Assembly: GCA_964613425.1 (NCBI GenBank)
Contig: CAZTHC010000009.1
Location: 1-26,109 of the forward strand
From: CAZTHC01 sp964613425
GTDB lineage: Bacteria; Bacillota; Clostridia; TANB77; CAG-508
Direction of reading: 5' to 3'
Length of the DNA: 26,109 nt
Made by a program: the position numbers and the translations under genes. Below, one piece after another: positions 1-9,304 of this stretch. The notes beneath the pieces were generated by a model. That model searched no databases. It was not told the DNA's origin and saw nothing but the letters and a program-made list of their open reading frames with translations. Every line of letters starts with the position of its first letter. Positions within the stretch are counted from its first letter, which is position 1.

Positions 1-259
1 TTGCAGATTTTGCACCAATTCCGCTAACGCAAAGCAATAATTCAAACATTCTAAGTTCTTCTAATGAGTTAAAACCATATAAACTTATATTATCTTCTCT
101 AACATAATAATAAGTAAATACTTTAACATTATTTCCTATTTCTCCAAGCTCTTCAATAGCTTTTACAGACATAAACACTTTATAACCAATTCCATTGTTC
201 TCTATAACTACAAAATTAGTAGACTTTTGCTCTAAACTTCCCTTTATATATGCAAACAT
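1..259 (-). CDS. ruvA: Holliday junction branch migration protein RuvA, N-terminal part (runs off window)
   Basis: Reading leftward from ATG at 259, 86 codons are visible before the window edge. The N-terminus (MFAYIKGSLEQKS), the central YYYVREDNISLYGF and the helix-hairpin-helix start LLCVSGIGAKSA match the RuvA OB-fold domain followed by its first HhH motif. RuvA tetramers bind four-way junctions and load the RuvB motor during recombinational repair in the cytoplasm. A perfect AAGGAGG ribosome binding site lies just upstream (262-270). The remaining two thirds, and ruvB if it follows, are outside the window. It reads in the same direction as the pilin-like genes but is separated from them by a terminator. 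The family call rests on motif recognition only. Confidence 0.9.
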   Translation of the reverse strand, partial: MFAYIKGSLEQKSTNFVVIENNGIGYKVFMSVKAIEELGEIGNNVKVFTYYYVREDNISLYGFNSLEELRMFELLLCVSGIGAKSA

Positions 260-312
260 ATTTCCTCCTTAAACATCAAACAAATTTTCTATATTTTATC
301 AAATAAAAAAAT

Positions 313-335
313 AAAAAGCAAGTAAATTGCTTTTT
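313..335 (-). terminator. Rho-independent terminator after the frameshifted pilin-like gene
   Basis: AAAAAGCAA (313-321) and TTGCTTTTT (327-335) form a perfect 9-bp stem around a 5-nt loop. On the minus strand it is followed by a run rich in T. It lies 11 bases past the stop codon at 347 and isolates the pilin-like cluster from ruvA. Being A/T flanked on both sides it could work in either direction. Confidence 0.7.
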
Positions 336-346
336 ATTTTTAAAAC

Positions 347-1689
347 TTAGTACATAGTAGCCCTGTCATATCTCCATAATGTAGTATCTTTTAATAACTC
401 TACAGCCATATATCTATAATCTGAATCAATATTTCTTAATCTATTAGCATAATACCAAGGAATATTTTCAAAGTTGCTCTCGCTTACAGGTTCTACAAAA
501 TACATTACTCTATTGCATCCAGCCGGTGACCCATGCGAGCTAGACCAAGAACCGAGATCTATTTGTTGCCCTGGAGCACTTTTTGCATACACAACATATC
601 CTGTATGTTGTTCACTAGTCCCGATATCCCCACAATGCTCCAATATTACGTATATATCCCCCTGCATAACCTTGTGGAATCCAACCTGTAAATCCAGTTT
701 GTTCTCTTGCTGTAAGAGTATGATTTGTTGCATCAAGTGGTACTATACTTGTCGCGAAAATAGGAGTATTATTATCATTTGTCCATCCTGTTGCATCTAT
801 ATTGCTGCTATAAATTCCACAATAAGTGTACCAGTATACTCCATTGTCAGAGGTCCCTTTTGGTATTGTTGGTAATTCACCATATGGCTGACCTGTAATA
901 ACCTTTTTAGTTGTAAATGGTGTTATTTCACCATAAGTTCCGACTTTTATAAAAGTTACTTCAATACTATAATGCGCATATAAAGTATGGTCTTCTGCTC
1001 TATCCATTGTAGTGCTCTCTTCTACTTTAGTTCCAGCTTCTTTCGCAGTATACCAACCTGCAAAAGTACTAGAATCTTTTGCTGAAATTGGCATATTGCC
1101 ATATATTTCCCCAATATTTAATGTTTTACTATATGCTAACATATTTCCACCATTGGGATCAAAAGTTACCGTATAACCTTTTGTATTGTCAATATAACTA
1201 TCTCCTACTGGAATTGGAGATATATTGCTTTTAGTTGTCATTACATATTCTGTAGTCTTTTCATATCTGTTTGAACTATATACTGATTCACCTATTGTCA
1301 TTTCTACTTTTAATACTGTTTTTCCGTAATCTTCCTCCAAGTCTTCAGTAATTTTGAAACTTGTTATATTACTACAAATTAAAACTTTATTGAAATATAA
1401 ATTTTCTGTTCCATCATATGTATATTTATTTCCATTTTCAAAAAGAATTTCTGTTGTTACCGTAGGAGTACTCGTTATACTTCTTACTTTATTTCCTTCT
1501 TGTTTCGTATCTTTTAAGAAATACATATTAAATGCATTATATTCTGCTACATTTTGCGAATATCCGATCCATATCCACAACACCAGTATATACAGAAGTC
1601 GTTATTACTCCTACTACGCCTACTACAATTAAGAGAACTATTATGTATATTATTAAAGATAATAAAGTTATACCTCTTTGGTTTTTCAT
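347..1689 (-). pseudogene. Prepilin-like protein with InlB-type repeats, broken by two frameshifts
   Basis: ATG at 1689 follows a strong GGAGG site. The first frame encodes MKNQRG followed by a hydrophobic segment of about 23 residues (ITLLSLIIYIIVLLIVV...), a class III prepilin-like signal, but it hits a stop near 1537. The coding sense continues in a second frame (open from about 1583 to 615, NVAEYNAFNMYFLKDTKQ) and then in a third (736 to 347, HTGYVVYAKSAPGQQIDL to the TAA). The middle part carries two InlB/Listeria-Bacteroides-type repeats (VTFDPNGGN...FAGWYT...HTLYAHY). Both shifts are of the same sign, equivalent to one extra base each, so they do not compensate. The first fits one extra T near 1560. 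The residue at +5 of the predicted mature protein is Ser, not Glu. It could be a true pseudogene or two assembly or sequencing errors in a repeat-rich, poorly assembled region. Its intact function would be a surface or adhesin protein (inference). Confidence 0.65.
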
Positions 1690-1724
1690 TGTCTGCCTCC
1701 TTTTTTATATTTCCTCGAAGCTGC

Positions 1725-1751
1725 GGGTCGTCGAGGACGCCGATCCCTACA
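1725..1751 (+). repeat. Dispersed hairpin repeat, GGGTCG type
   Basis: GC-rich copy of the 27-bp GGGTCG...CGACCC element followed by CTACA. The right arm here is CGATCC, so one G-C pair has become a G-T wobble. It lies between two pilin-like genes, in the leader of the 1689 gene. Confidence 0.7.
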
Positions 1752-1780
1752 TGTTTTATAGATTATTATACATATCACAA

Positions 1781-2233
1781 TTAATAATTTGTTCCTGTTA
1801 TATCTGCCTCATCTATCCACAATTGTATAACTCCATAATTATTGCTATTTCCCCAACAATTTAATGCAATATGTCCTTCTGCCTTTGTTGTAAAGCTGCC
1901 TGTTTTTGTTAGTATTCCATCTGTTGAATATACTGTTACAGACTCCTGTTTTGCAGAGTTGAAACTTAATTGAGCTCCTGCTGAATCATTTGCATTGTTT
2001 TTAATAACGCTTACTATATAATTAACTGTAATAGTATTTGAAATATTATCACTACTTGCACCGACTCCGCCTAAGTCTTTAGCACTTANNNNNNNNNNNN
2101 NNNNNNNNNNNNNNNNNNNNNNNNNNNNNNNNNNNNNNNNNNNNNNNNNNNNNNNNNNNNNNNNNNNNNNNNNNNNNNNNNNNNNNNNTGTTACAACTAA
2201 TGCTATTACTGTTACTCCATTTTCTTTTTTCAT
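1781..2233 (-). CDS. Small prepilin-like secreted protein (interrupted by assembly gap)
   Basis: Translation from ATG at 2233 gives MKKENGVTVIALVVT, the start of a prepilin-like signal (short basic leader, Gly, then a hydrophobic helix). The sequence then enters a 100-N gap at 2089-2188. After the gap about 100 residues follow in an open frame, from SAKDLGGVG to a TAA at 1781. This part is rich in Asn, Ser and Thr with no Cys-rich or enzymatic motif, and looks like a small exported beta-rich domain. An in-frame start 15 codons earlier exists but has no leader logic; MKKENG is the natural N-terminus. Because the gap length is nominal, the two halves may belong to different genes. The +5 residue is Ala rather than Glu, as in neighbouring paralogues. 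Function unknown; surface location is inferred. Confidence 0.6.
   Translation of the reverse strand: MKKENGVTVIALVVTXXXXXXXXXXXXXXXXXXXXXXXXXXXXXXXXXXSAKDLGGVGASSDNISNTITVNYIVSVIKNNANDSAGAQLSFNSAKQESVTVYSTDGILTKTGSFTTKAEGHIALNCWGNSNNYGVIQLWIDEADITGTNY
2089..2188. other. Assembly gap (100 N)
   Basis: Run of exactly 100 N inside the small pilin-like gene, just after its signal segment. The flanks share no visible overlap, so sequence is genuinely missing. Conserved signal-peptide DNA shared by paralogues is a likely cause of the break (inference). Confidence 0.95.
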
Positions 2234-2260
2234 ATGTTTACCCCTATATTTTATTTTTAA

Positions 2261-2275
2261 ACGAGTAATACTCGT
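2261..2275 (-). promoter_or_regulatory. Small hairpin in the leader of the small pilin-like gene
   Basis: ACGAGT/ACTCGT arms (6 bp, 3-nt loop) lie in the roughly 110-base leader between the promoter at 2351-2379 and the start codon at 2233. No known riboswitch core was recognised. It may be a leader stem or a degenerate repeat. Confidence 0.3.
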
Positions 2276-2350
2276 CACCTAGGTTTATAATAAATTACTT
2301 TCGTTCATTCTATTTTATAGTTTAATCCTAATTTTATTTATATAAAATAT

Positions 2351-2379
2351 ATTTTACTATATTTGTTCTTTTTTATCAA
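2351..2379 (-). promoter_or_regulatory. Sigma-A-type promoter for the small pilin-like gene
   Basis: On the minus strand, -35 TTGATA (2379-2374), a 17-base spacer and -10 TAAAAT (2356-2351): five of six consensus bases in each box with ideal spacing. Transcription would start about 110 bases before the ATG at 2233, leaving an unusually long leader. Confidence 0.6.
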
Positions 2380-2430
2380 TTAAAATTAAAATTTGTAATA
2401 AATTTGTAACATTAGTCAAAAATAACTGTA

Positions 2431-2463
2431 AACCTCCTATTAGATATTATCTAATAGGAGGTT
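2431..2463 (-). terminator. Perfect 16-bp inverted repeat, likely terminator of the giant gene
   Basis: AACCTCCTATTAGATA and its exact reverse complement flank a single T. On the minus strand the stem lies 47 bases after the TAA at 2510 and is followed by a moderately T-rich tract. It contains AGGAGG/CCTCCT, which also resembles a ribosome binding site and its complement. Terminator is the simplest reading. Confidence 0.5.
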
Positions 2464-2509
2464 CTTCTATTAATTGAAATATAATTTATACTTTTCTAAA
2501 TGCGTCTAT

Positions 2510-5500
2510 TTAAGGTGTTGAATATTGATTAACCACCATATAAACTCCATTATGTAATACTGTGAAGTAGGTTCCTCCTGATGTTCTAGTAATCACAGTT
2601 GTTATAGATCCACCACATCCATGTCCTGAAAAACTATAATTTAAGTAAGGGAATGTTCCTGGTCCATTATATGGAGTTACTTCTGTACTAGTACCTTGGT
2701 ACATACTACCGCTTATCCTAGTAGCAGTTAATTTAATTCCACTAATTACTGTTGCAGTTGCATTTTGCGGATTACCACTAATAATTACATCTGGTTTAAC
2801 CCAATTTGCTGTTAATGTATGATTTGTTGCAGTTGAACTTACAATAGTATTTGAATTAACTAGTGTTGAACCATTATACCATCCTGCAAAGTAGTAACCA
2901 TCTGATGTTGGTGATGTTGGAACTGGAAGATTATAGTTGCTTCCTACTGTTCCATCAGCCTTTTGCCATTTACCATATTTTTGTCCTTTAGTTACATATA
3001 TTTCAGTTGGAGTTACTGTTGACATGCTTGTATATAAAGTAACCTTAACTCTTGGCTCTATATAGCGTGCATATAATGTATGATCTGAATCTATTGTTAC
3101 TGTTGTTGTTGCTATTACTTTACTTCCTCCTGTTGTCTGTGTTGTATACCAGCCATCAACCGTATAATTTGTTTTCATTGGTGTTGGTAATGTTCCATAT
3201 GTTGAATCATATGTTACTCTTTTAGTTGTACTATTAACATTTTCACCATTAACCTCTATTGTCCCACCATTTGCTGCTGCATCAAATGTTACTGTATATG
3301 TTTTAACTGTAAATCTCGCATACAATGTATGGTTTTCTGTTGTTGTTACTTGTGTACTACTATTTACTATTCCTGTACCTACTGATGAATGTGTAAACCA
3401 ACCATCAAAATTATACCCTGTTTTGGTTGCTACTGGCAATGTTCCATATGTTGAATCATATGTTACTGTTTTACTTGCTGTTCCACATGTTCCTCCATTT
3501 GCTGTTGCATTAAATGTTACTGTATATGTATTTGCTGTGAATCTTGCATATAATGTATGATTTGTAGCTGTTGTTACCGTAGTTGTTGCTACTANNNNNN
3601 NNNNNNNNNNNNNNNNNNNNNNNNNNNNNNNNNNNNNNNNNNNNNNNNNNNNNNNNNNNNNNNNNNNNNNNNNNNNNNNNNNNNNNNNNNNNNNTTACCG
3701 TTGTTGTTGCTACTACTTGACTTCCTCCTGTTGTTTGTGTTGTATACCAGCCTGTAAATGTATATCCTGTCTTTGTTGCTGTTGGCAATGTTCCATATGT
3801 TGAATCATATGTTACTGTTTTACTTGCTGTTCCACATGTTCCTCCATTCGCTGTTGCATTAAATGTTACTGTATATGTATTTGCTGTCCATTTTGCATAC
3901 AATCTTACAGATTGATTTGTACTATATGTTGCACCTTTTGCATATGAAGTTCCTGTTCCATCTGCTTTTGTATTCCATCCAGCAAATGTATATCCTGTTC
4001 TTGTTGGTTCCGTATTTGATAATGTTAGATTCGTTCCATGTGTTTTTCTTTGCGCTCCTGGTGCTCCGGTTCCATTATTTGCATTATATTCTACAGCATA
4101 TCCTACATCAAAATCGTCTGTTACTACTATTCTTTCATTATTTGCATTATCTACTGCTCTTACTGTAATATTATGTTTTCCACCTGTCATATTCACAAGT
4201 ACTTCTAACATCTCTTCTGGTGAAAAATCTATTTCTGTTCCATTATCCAATTTATATTTACTTTCTTTAACGCCAGATGCACCTCTTGCCTCTGAACTTC
4301 TTAATGATAAGTTTATTATAATTGCAGAATACCCTACTGGTATTGTAAGTTCTCCTCCGTTTGGATTTATAGTAATGTTTGGTTGTACTCTATCTATTTT
4401 TTTTACTACTACTTGTTTATTTGCATAGTTTCCTGCATAGTCTTTTACCCATACATAGTATATTCCATTTGCTTCTACATTTATTGTTTTATTTAATGTA
4501 GCTGTTCTTGTTACTGTTGTATATGTTGGTTGAACTGTTGCACTTTGGTTTATTCCATAGCCTACTATTCCACCTACTTCATTTTGAGTAGTTAGTGTAC
4601 GTCCTAATACATCTGTTGCTGTTACTACTATATCTCGTGACTGTGCCCATGCTGAATTATCTGCTGTTGCTGTTATTGCTGGTGCATCTGTGTCTTTTGT
4701 TATACCTGATACGTTCTTAGCTCCTGCCCAAACATTCCCTGAGATTCTTCCTGCTGAGTCAACACTTATTACATGTATAAAAGCATAATATGTATATACC
4801 TTATATGTAGGATGATTTGCTTTTGCATACATCAAATTCATATTTGATTTCCAAGTTGTTCCATCTCCACTTGTTCTAAATGGATTCGTATTTATATCCC
4901 AATTTGCTATTTGCTCATCTGTTGGATATATTTTTGCAGTATTGCTATTCCAACTTGTTACATTTCCTATATCTATCTGATTATATTTTTTTCCATCATA
5001 AATACTTAAATAATACTTTGCCGCTCCTGGTACTGCTGTCCAGCTTAAACTTATATTTATTTTTTCTGAATTTGTATCACCCGTTATTGTTTTTGTTGCT
5101 GTTGGACTTGCTAGTGTATTTCCTGTTGCTTCATTTGAATATCCTGTTGCTTCCCCAATTGTATTTTTAGCTTTTACCCTATATGTCTTTGATATATTGT
5201 ATCCTCCTGTATTATTATAATTTCCATCTGCATTTTTTAATAATATTCCTGTATGAACATATGATGTTGTTGTTACATTATCTGCTAATGTTTCCCAAGC
5301 TGTTCCATTATATACTTCTACTACATAATTTGTTCCTGATGGATTTGAATTTGCATTCCAATTTAATGTTATTTGTTTTCCTTGTGCTGTGTTTCCTCCT
5401 GTTGCTGTTAGAGTTGTTGGTGCTTTTGCAAGTGTTACTACTGTAGTTTCTAATGATTCTTTTTCATTTCCTGCAATATCTGTTGCTTTTGTTTTTACTA

Positions 5501-8500
5501 CATAACTTGTACTTGCAGTTAATCCTGTAAACTCATTACTTGTTTGCCATGTTCCCCATGTACTTCCTGTTTTTATTGCATATTTTATTGTATTTGTATT
5601 TATTCCACTATATGCATCTGTTTGTTTAAATGTTGCTGTTATACTATTTACAGTTTTTACTACTGTTGGTGCTGTATTTGATGGGAATTCTTTATCTACT
5701 TTTATCACATAGTTTCCACTTGTTGCTGTGTTATTTCCATCTGTTGTTGTTACTTTTAATGTTGTTGTTCCTGTTGTGTTTATTGTTGTTGCACTATTTG
5801 TTGCTGCTACTGTTTGTGCTGATCCGCTTACACTTGCATATGTACTTGTTCCATATGTTGCTTGGTTCACTGTTGCATATACATTTTGATTTGTCCATCT
5901 ATCTACTGTGTATGCCGCTCCACTTGCATTATTTAGTTTTAATGTTAATGTTCCTGCCTCTATTGTTGCCGTACTTACTGTTTTTTCTGCTGATTCCGTA
6001 TATCCATTTCCTAATTTATCTTTTGCCCTTGTTTTTACTAGATAACTCGCTTTATCTGATAATCCTGTAAATGTACTTTCATTTTGCCATGTTCCCCATG
6101 TATCTCCTGTTTTTAATGCATATTGTATTGTATTTGTATCTAGTCCTACATGTGAATCTGTTTGCTTACATGTTACTGTTATACTATTTGTTGTGCTTAT
6201 TGCTGTTGGTGCTTCATTATTTGGCGCTATTCTATCTACATGTGTTACTTCTACTGCTTTATTCGTATAGTTTCCTGCATAGTCTTTTACCCATACGTAA
6301 TATGTTCCGTTTGCTGTTGCACTTAAATTTATATTTAGTTCTCCCGTTCTTGTTACTGCATTATATGTTGGTTGACTTGTTGCACTTTGGTTTATTCCGT
6401 ATCCTACTATTCCACCTATTTCATTTTGAGTTGTTATTGTACGTCCTAATACATCTGTTGCATTTACATTTATTGGTTGTGTTCTTACCCATGTTGTATT
6501 ATCTGTTGTTGCTGCTATTGCTGGTGCATCTGTGTCTTTTGTTGTACCTGATACATCTTTAGCTCCTCCCCAAACAATCCCTGAAATTCTTCCTGCTGAA
6601 TCAGCACTCAATATATGTATCCATGCATAATATGTATAACTTGTCCAACTTCCTTCTGCTTTTAAATATATTGGATTTGCATTAGCCTTCCACTCTGTTC
6701 CATCTCCACTCGTTCTAAATGGATTAGTATTTGTATTCCAAATTGCTATTTGCTCATCTGTTGGATATATTTTTGCTGTATTGCTATTCCAACTTGTTAC
6801 ATTTCCTATATCTATTGTATTATATTTTTTTCCATCATAAATACTTAAATAATATTTTGTTGCTCCTGGTACTGCTGTCCAGCTTAAACTTATATTTACT
6901 TTCCCTGAATTTGTATCACCTGTTATTGTTTTTGTTGCTGCTGGACTTGCTAATGTATTTCCTGTTACTTCTCCTGTATATAATGTATAAATTTCTTCTG
7001 AATTTTTGGCTTTTACTCTATATTTCTTTGATATTGTGTATCCACCAGCTGTATTATATTCTCCATTTGCATTTTTTAATTGTATCCCTGTATGTTCATA
7101 TGTTGTTCCTGTTACATTCTCTGCTACTGTTGTCCAAGCACTTCCATTATATTCTTCTATTAAATATTTTGTTCCTGCTGGGTTTGAATTTGCATTCCAA
7201 CTTAATGTTATTTGTTGTCCTTGTGCTGTATTTCCTCCTGTTGCTGTTAAGTTTGTTGCTACATTTGCTAACGTTACTGCTGTTACTTCTTCAGATTCTT
7301 GTTCGTTGTTAGCCCTATCTGTTACTATTGTTTTAATTTTATATGTAGTATTTGGTACTAAATCTGTAAAAGTATTACTTGCTTGCCATGTTCCCCATGT
7401 ATCACCTGTTTTTAATGCATATTTTGTTTTTGTTGTATCTACACCACTTAGCTCATCTGTTTGATTACATGTTACTACTATGCTATTGTTGGTTTGCACA
7501 AATGTTGGTTCTTGCTTTAATGGTTTTACCTTGTCAATATTTGTTATATCTATTTCTTGTAAAGTATAATGATCAACTTTATCAAATACTTTTATTTGGT
7601 ATTTTCCATTTTCTCCTATTTCACTACGTACATTATCTGAACCTTTATATGTAACATATGTTTTTATTTCTTCAGAATTCATAGTAATTCTATCTAATCC
7701 CATTTCACCATCTGATACTGTTATATTTACTTTTACATTTTCATTTGTCCAAGTTGATGGATTTGCAGTTACATTTATAGCTGGATCTCCTTTATCTAAT
7801 ATAGTTATAGAACCAGATTCTCCATAATTTGTTCCATCCCATGTTCTTGCCGTTAAAATTTCATTATGTGTTAAACCTGTTACAGTTCCACCTAATAATG
7901 ATAATGTTGCTTCTTGTCCTTTATATTTTTCAGTTGATGTATAACGTATTGCATATTTTTTGTCTTTTGATGTTACTGTTACGCTTGCTTTTCCATTTAA
8001 CCAAGTAGGTTCTGAGAATTCTATAGTAGAATTTCCTGATGAAACAGCTCCTGAACCTAGTATAAACTCTCCACCTTTATAACTATGGTAAGTGCTTTCT
8101 CCTATTATTGTAGGTTCTATTTTAAATACTGTGTTTGATTTGGTATCATATATATATGTATGCTCTTTATTACTTGCTAAATTTGCGGGTACATAGTATA
8201 TTCCATCTAAATATCCAGTAGATTTAATAATATTCTCAGAGTTACCTTTGTTAACTAACATCTCTTGTTCTGTTTTTCCTTCAATTTTGTCTCTATAATA
8301 TACTATTTCTTCGGTTAGTTTTTTGTACTTATCATCATTCTTTATTTCGTCCTTTAGATTAGAATCTATAACTTCAGTAAATATAGCTCTATCGTTTCCC
8401 AAAACTTCACTATATGTATAATTTCTTACTGTTTTCTGTTTAATTGCTTCATCTAAAGAGGATAGCTCCATTGCAAAATTTGACCATCGCGTTTCATCTG

Positions 8501-8612
8501 TTACGTTACTATTTATCAACGTAAATACAGTTACTCCTGCAATGATTAGCAATATTATTATTGTAATTGCCAAACTTATTAATGTTACACCTTTCTGATT
8601 TCTTTTGTACAT
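2510..8612 (-). CDS. Giant prepilin-like multidomain surface protein (Fn3/Ig-like modules plus InlB repeats; contains assembly gap)
   Basis: ATG at 8612 is preceded by an AAGGTAGG site. Residues 1-33 (MYKRNQKG then VTLISLAITIIILLIIAG...) form a class III prepilin-like signal and helix. Residues about 35-200 are a charged stalk-like part. From about 200 to 1500 there are Thr/Asn-rich beta-sandwich modules with a Fn3/Ig-like pattern, including two copies of a roughly 430-residue block (about 368-796 and 981-1411) and a third partial copy (about 800-885). From about 1505 come InlB-type repeats (NHTLYARF, GTLPTATKTGYTFTGWYT). A 100-N gap follows residue 1639. Because 100 is not a multiple of three, direct translation through it fails, but both flanks read in matching repeat register, so this is one gene continuing about 360 codons to a TAA at 2510. 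A unique domain of about 90 residues closes the protein. There is no LPXTG anchor. The +5 residue is Ser, not the assembly Glu of classical pilins. Likely role: long surface adhesin or filament-associated protein (inference). Confidence 0.8.
3595..3694. other. Assembly gap (100 N), probably between overlapping contig ends
   Basis: The last 21 bases before the gap and the first 21 after it are the same except for one base. Merging them restores the reading frame and a canonical InlB repeat (VATTTV followed by TTATNHTLYAR). The gap may therefore be artificial, or may hide one or more whole repeat units. Confidence 0.9.
4380..5672 (-). repeat. Internal long repeat of the giant gene, second copy
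   Basis: Encodes residues about 981-1411. It closely matches the block at 6225-7511, sharing GNTAQGKQITLNWNANSNP, SLSWTAVPGA, KYYLSIYDGKKYN, NPFRTSGDGT and GGIVGYGINQSAT in the same order and spacing. It reflects an intragenic duplication of several modules at once. Confidence 0.75.
6225..7511 (-). repeat. Internal long repeat of the giant gene, first copy
   Basis: Encodes residues about 368-796, the first of two collinear blocks of roughly 430 residues. A third, shorter copy of its first module (NSITVTCKQTD...TWGTWQ) lies at about 5958-6215. Confidence 0.75.
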
Positions 8613-8658
8613 AATACAATACCTACCTTTTCACCCTTTTATATTTTTATTTATTCTC

Positions 8659-8687
8659 ATATTACAATATATATTTTTATAATTCAA
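8659..8687 (-). promoter_or_regulatory. Candidate promoter of the giant prepilin-like gene
   Basis: Minus strand: -35 TTGAAT (8687-8682), 17-base spacer, -10 TAATAT (8664-8659). Each box matches four of six consensus bases. It lies between the upstream operon terminator (8783-8811) and the start codon, so this gene is probably transcribed separately from the murA-sbp cluster. Confidence 0.45.
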
Positions 8688-8782
8688 CAAAAAAATTAAA
8701 ATGTAAAAAATGTAATTTTCATGTAATATAAACCTTTTGTAATTGTTGATTTTGTAAGGAATCGCGTTGTAAAGTATAAAAT

Positions 8783-8811
8783 AAAAAAGCCTTATTTCCG
8801 TAGGCTTTTTT
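8783..8811 (-). terminator. Rho-independent terminator ending the murA-sbp cluster
   Basis: AAAAAAGCCT and AGGCTTTTTT form a 10-bp stem around a 9-nt loop, followed on the minus strand by TTTTTTATTTT. It lies about 83 bases past the sbp stop codon and before the giant gene's promoter. Confidence 0.8.
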
Positions 8812-8893
8812 ATTCTTTATGCAATTATTTTTTTACATTTTCAAACAAATTTACTGTTTTTTATTAAAAATATGATTTCTAGGGAAATGTAGG

Positions 8894-9259
8894 TTACATG
8901 GTTTTATTTTTTTTAGTTTTTTCTGACCATTTTTCTATATAATACCTTCTAATTAATGATAAATTTGTGAACATTCTCCATACAAATACTACTATTGCTG
9001 CTAAATATATATCTACATTTAATCTTTCTCCTAAATATGTTAATGCTATAGATAAAATCGCATTTCCAAAAAAACCAGATATAAATATTTTCATATCAAA
9101 GTTTTTATTTAATACAGATACTATTCCACCAAATACAGAATCTAATGCTGCTATTACAGCTATTGCAAGGTAACCTGAATATGTATATGGAATTACTGGA
9201 GCATTCATTCCAATTAAAGCTCCTACTATACAACCTACTAAAATTGCTATTACTATCAT
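8894..9259 (-). CDS. sbp: Small basic protein Sbp (DUF1290 family)
   Basis: The 121-residue protein starts at ATG 9259 (MIVIAILVG), preceded by AAAAGGAGAA. An upstream in-frame ATG would add 19 Lys/Asn-rich residues overlapping repeat DNA and is not supported. It is almost entirely membrane-embedded: hydrophobic stretches at about 2-17, 27-45, 60-78 and 86-104. It carries the family signature YLAIAVIAALDSVFGG, then FISGFFGNA and YLAAIVVFVWR, with a basic tail. DUF1290 proteins are small membrane proteins found beside ftsQ/divIB and DUF881 genes in Firmicutes division clusters; B. subtilis Sbp is the model. The biochemical role is not known. It is last in its cluster, separated from the DUF881 gene by 155 bases containing two dispersed hairpin repeats. 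Confidence 0.9.
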   Translation of the reverse strand: MIVIAILVGCIVGALIGMNAPVIPYTYSGYLAIAVIAALDSVFGGIVSVLNKNFDMKIFISGFFGNAILSIALTYLGERLNVDIYLAAIVVFVWRMFTNLSLIRRYYIEKWSEKTKKNKTM

Positions 9260-9304
9260 TTTACATTTCTCCTTTTTATTTTTATTTTTTAAATATGTAT
9301 TTGC

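Noticed and set aside
106..112. Stop-codon recoding or programmed frameshifting as an explanation for broken frames nearby
   Set aside because: All intact genes use the standard code, and no slippery heptamer with a downstream structure was found at the breaks in 347-1689.
2234..2350. c-di-GMP riboswitch upstream of the pilin-like gene
   Set aside because: Looked for because of gene context, but the conserved core sequences of class I and II were not recognisable and the leader is short.
4880..7654. Long Leu-rich open frames on the plus strand opposite the giant gene
   Set aside because: They are antisense shadows: Asn/Thr/Ser/Gly-rich coding DNA on the minus strand reads as Leu/Tyr/His-rich sequence on the other strand. 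No ribosome binding sites or families are visible.
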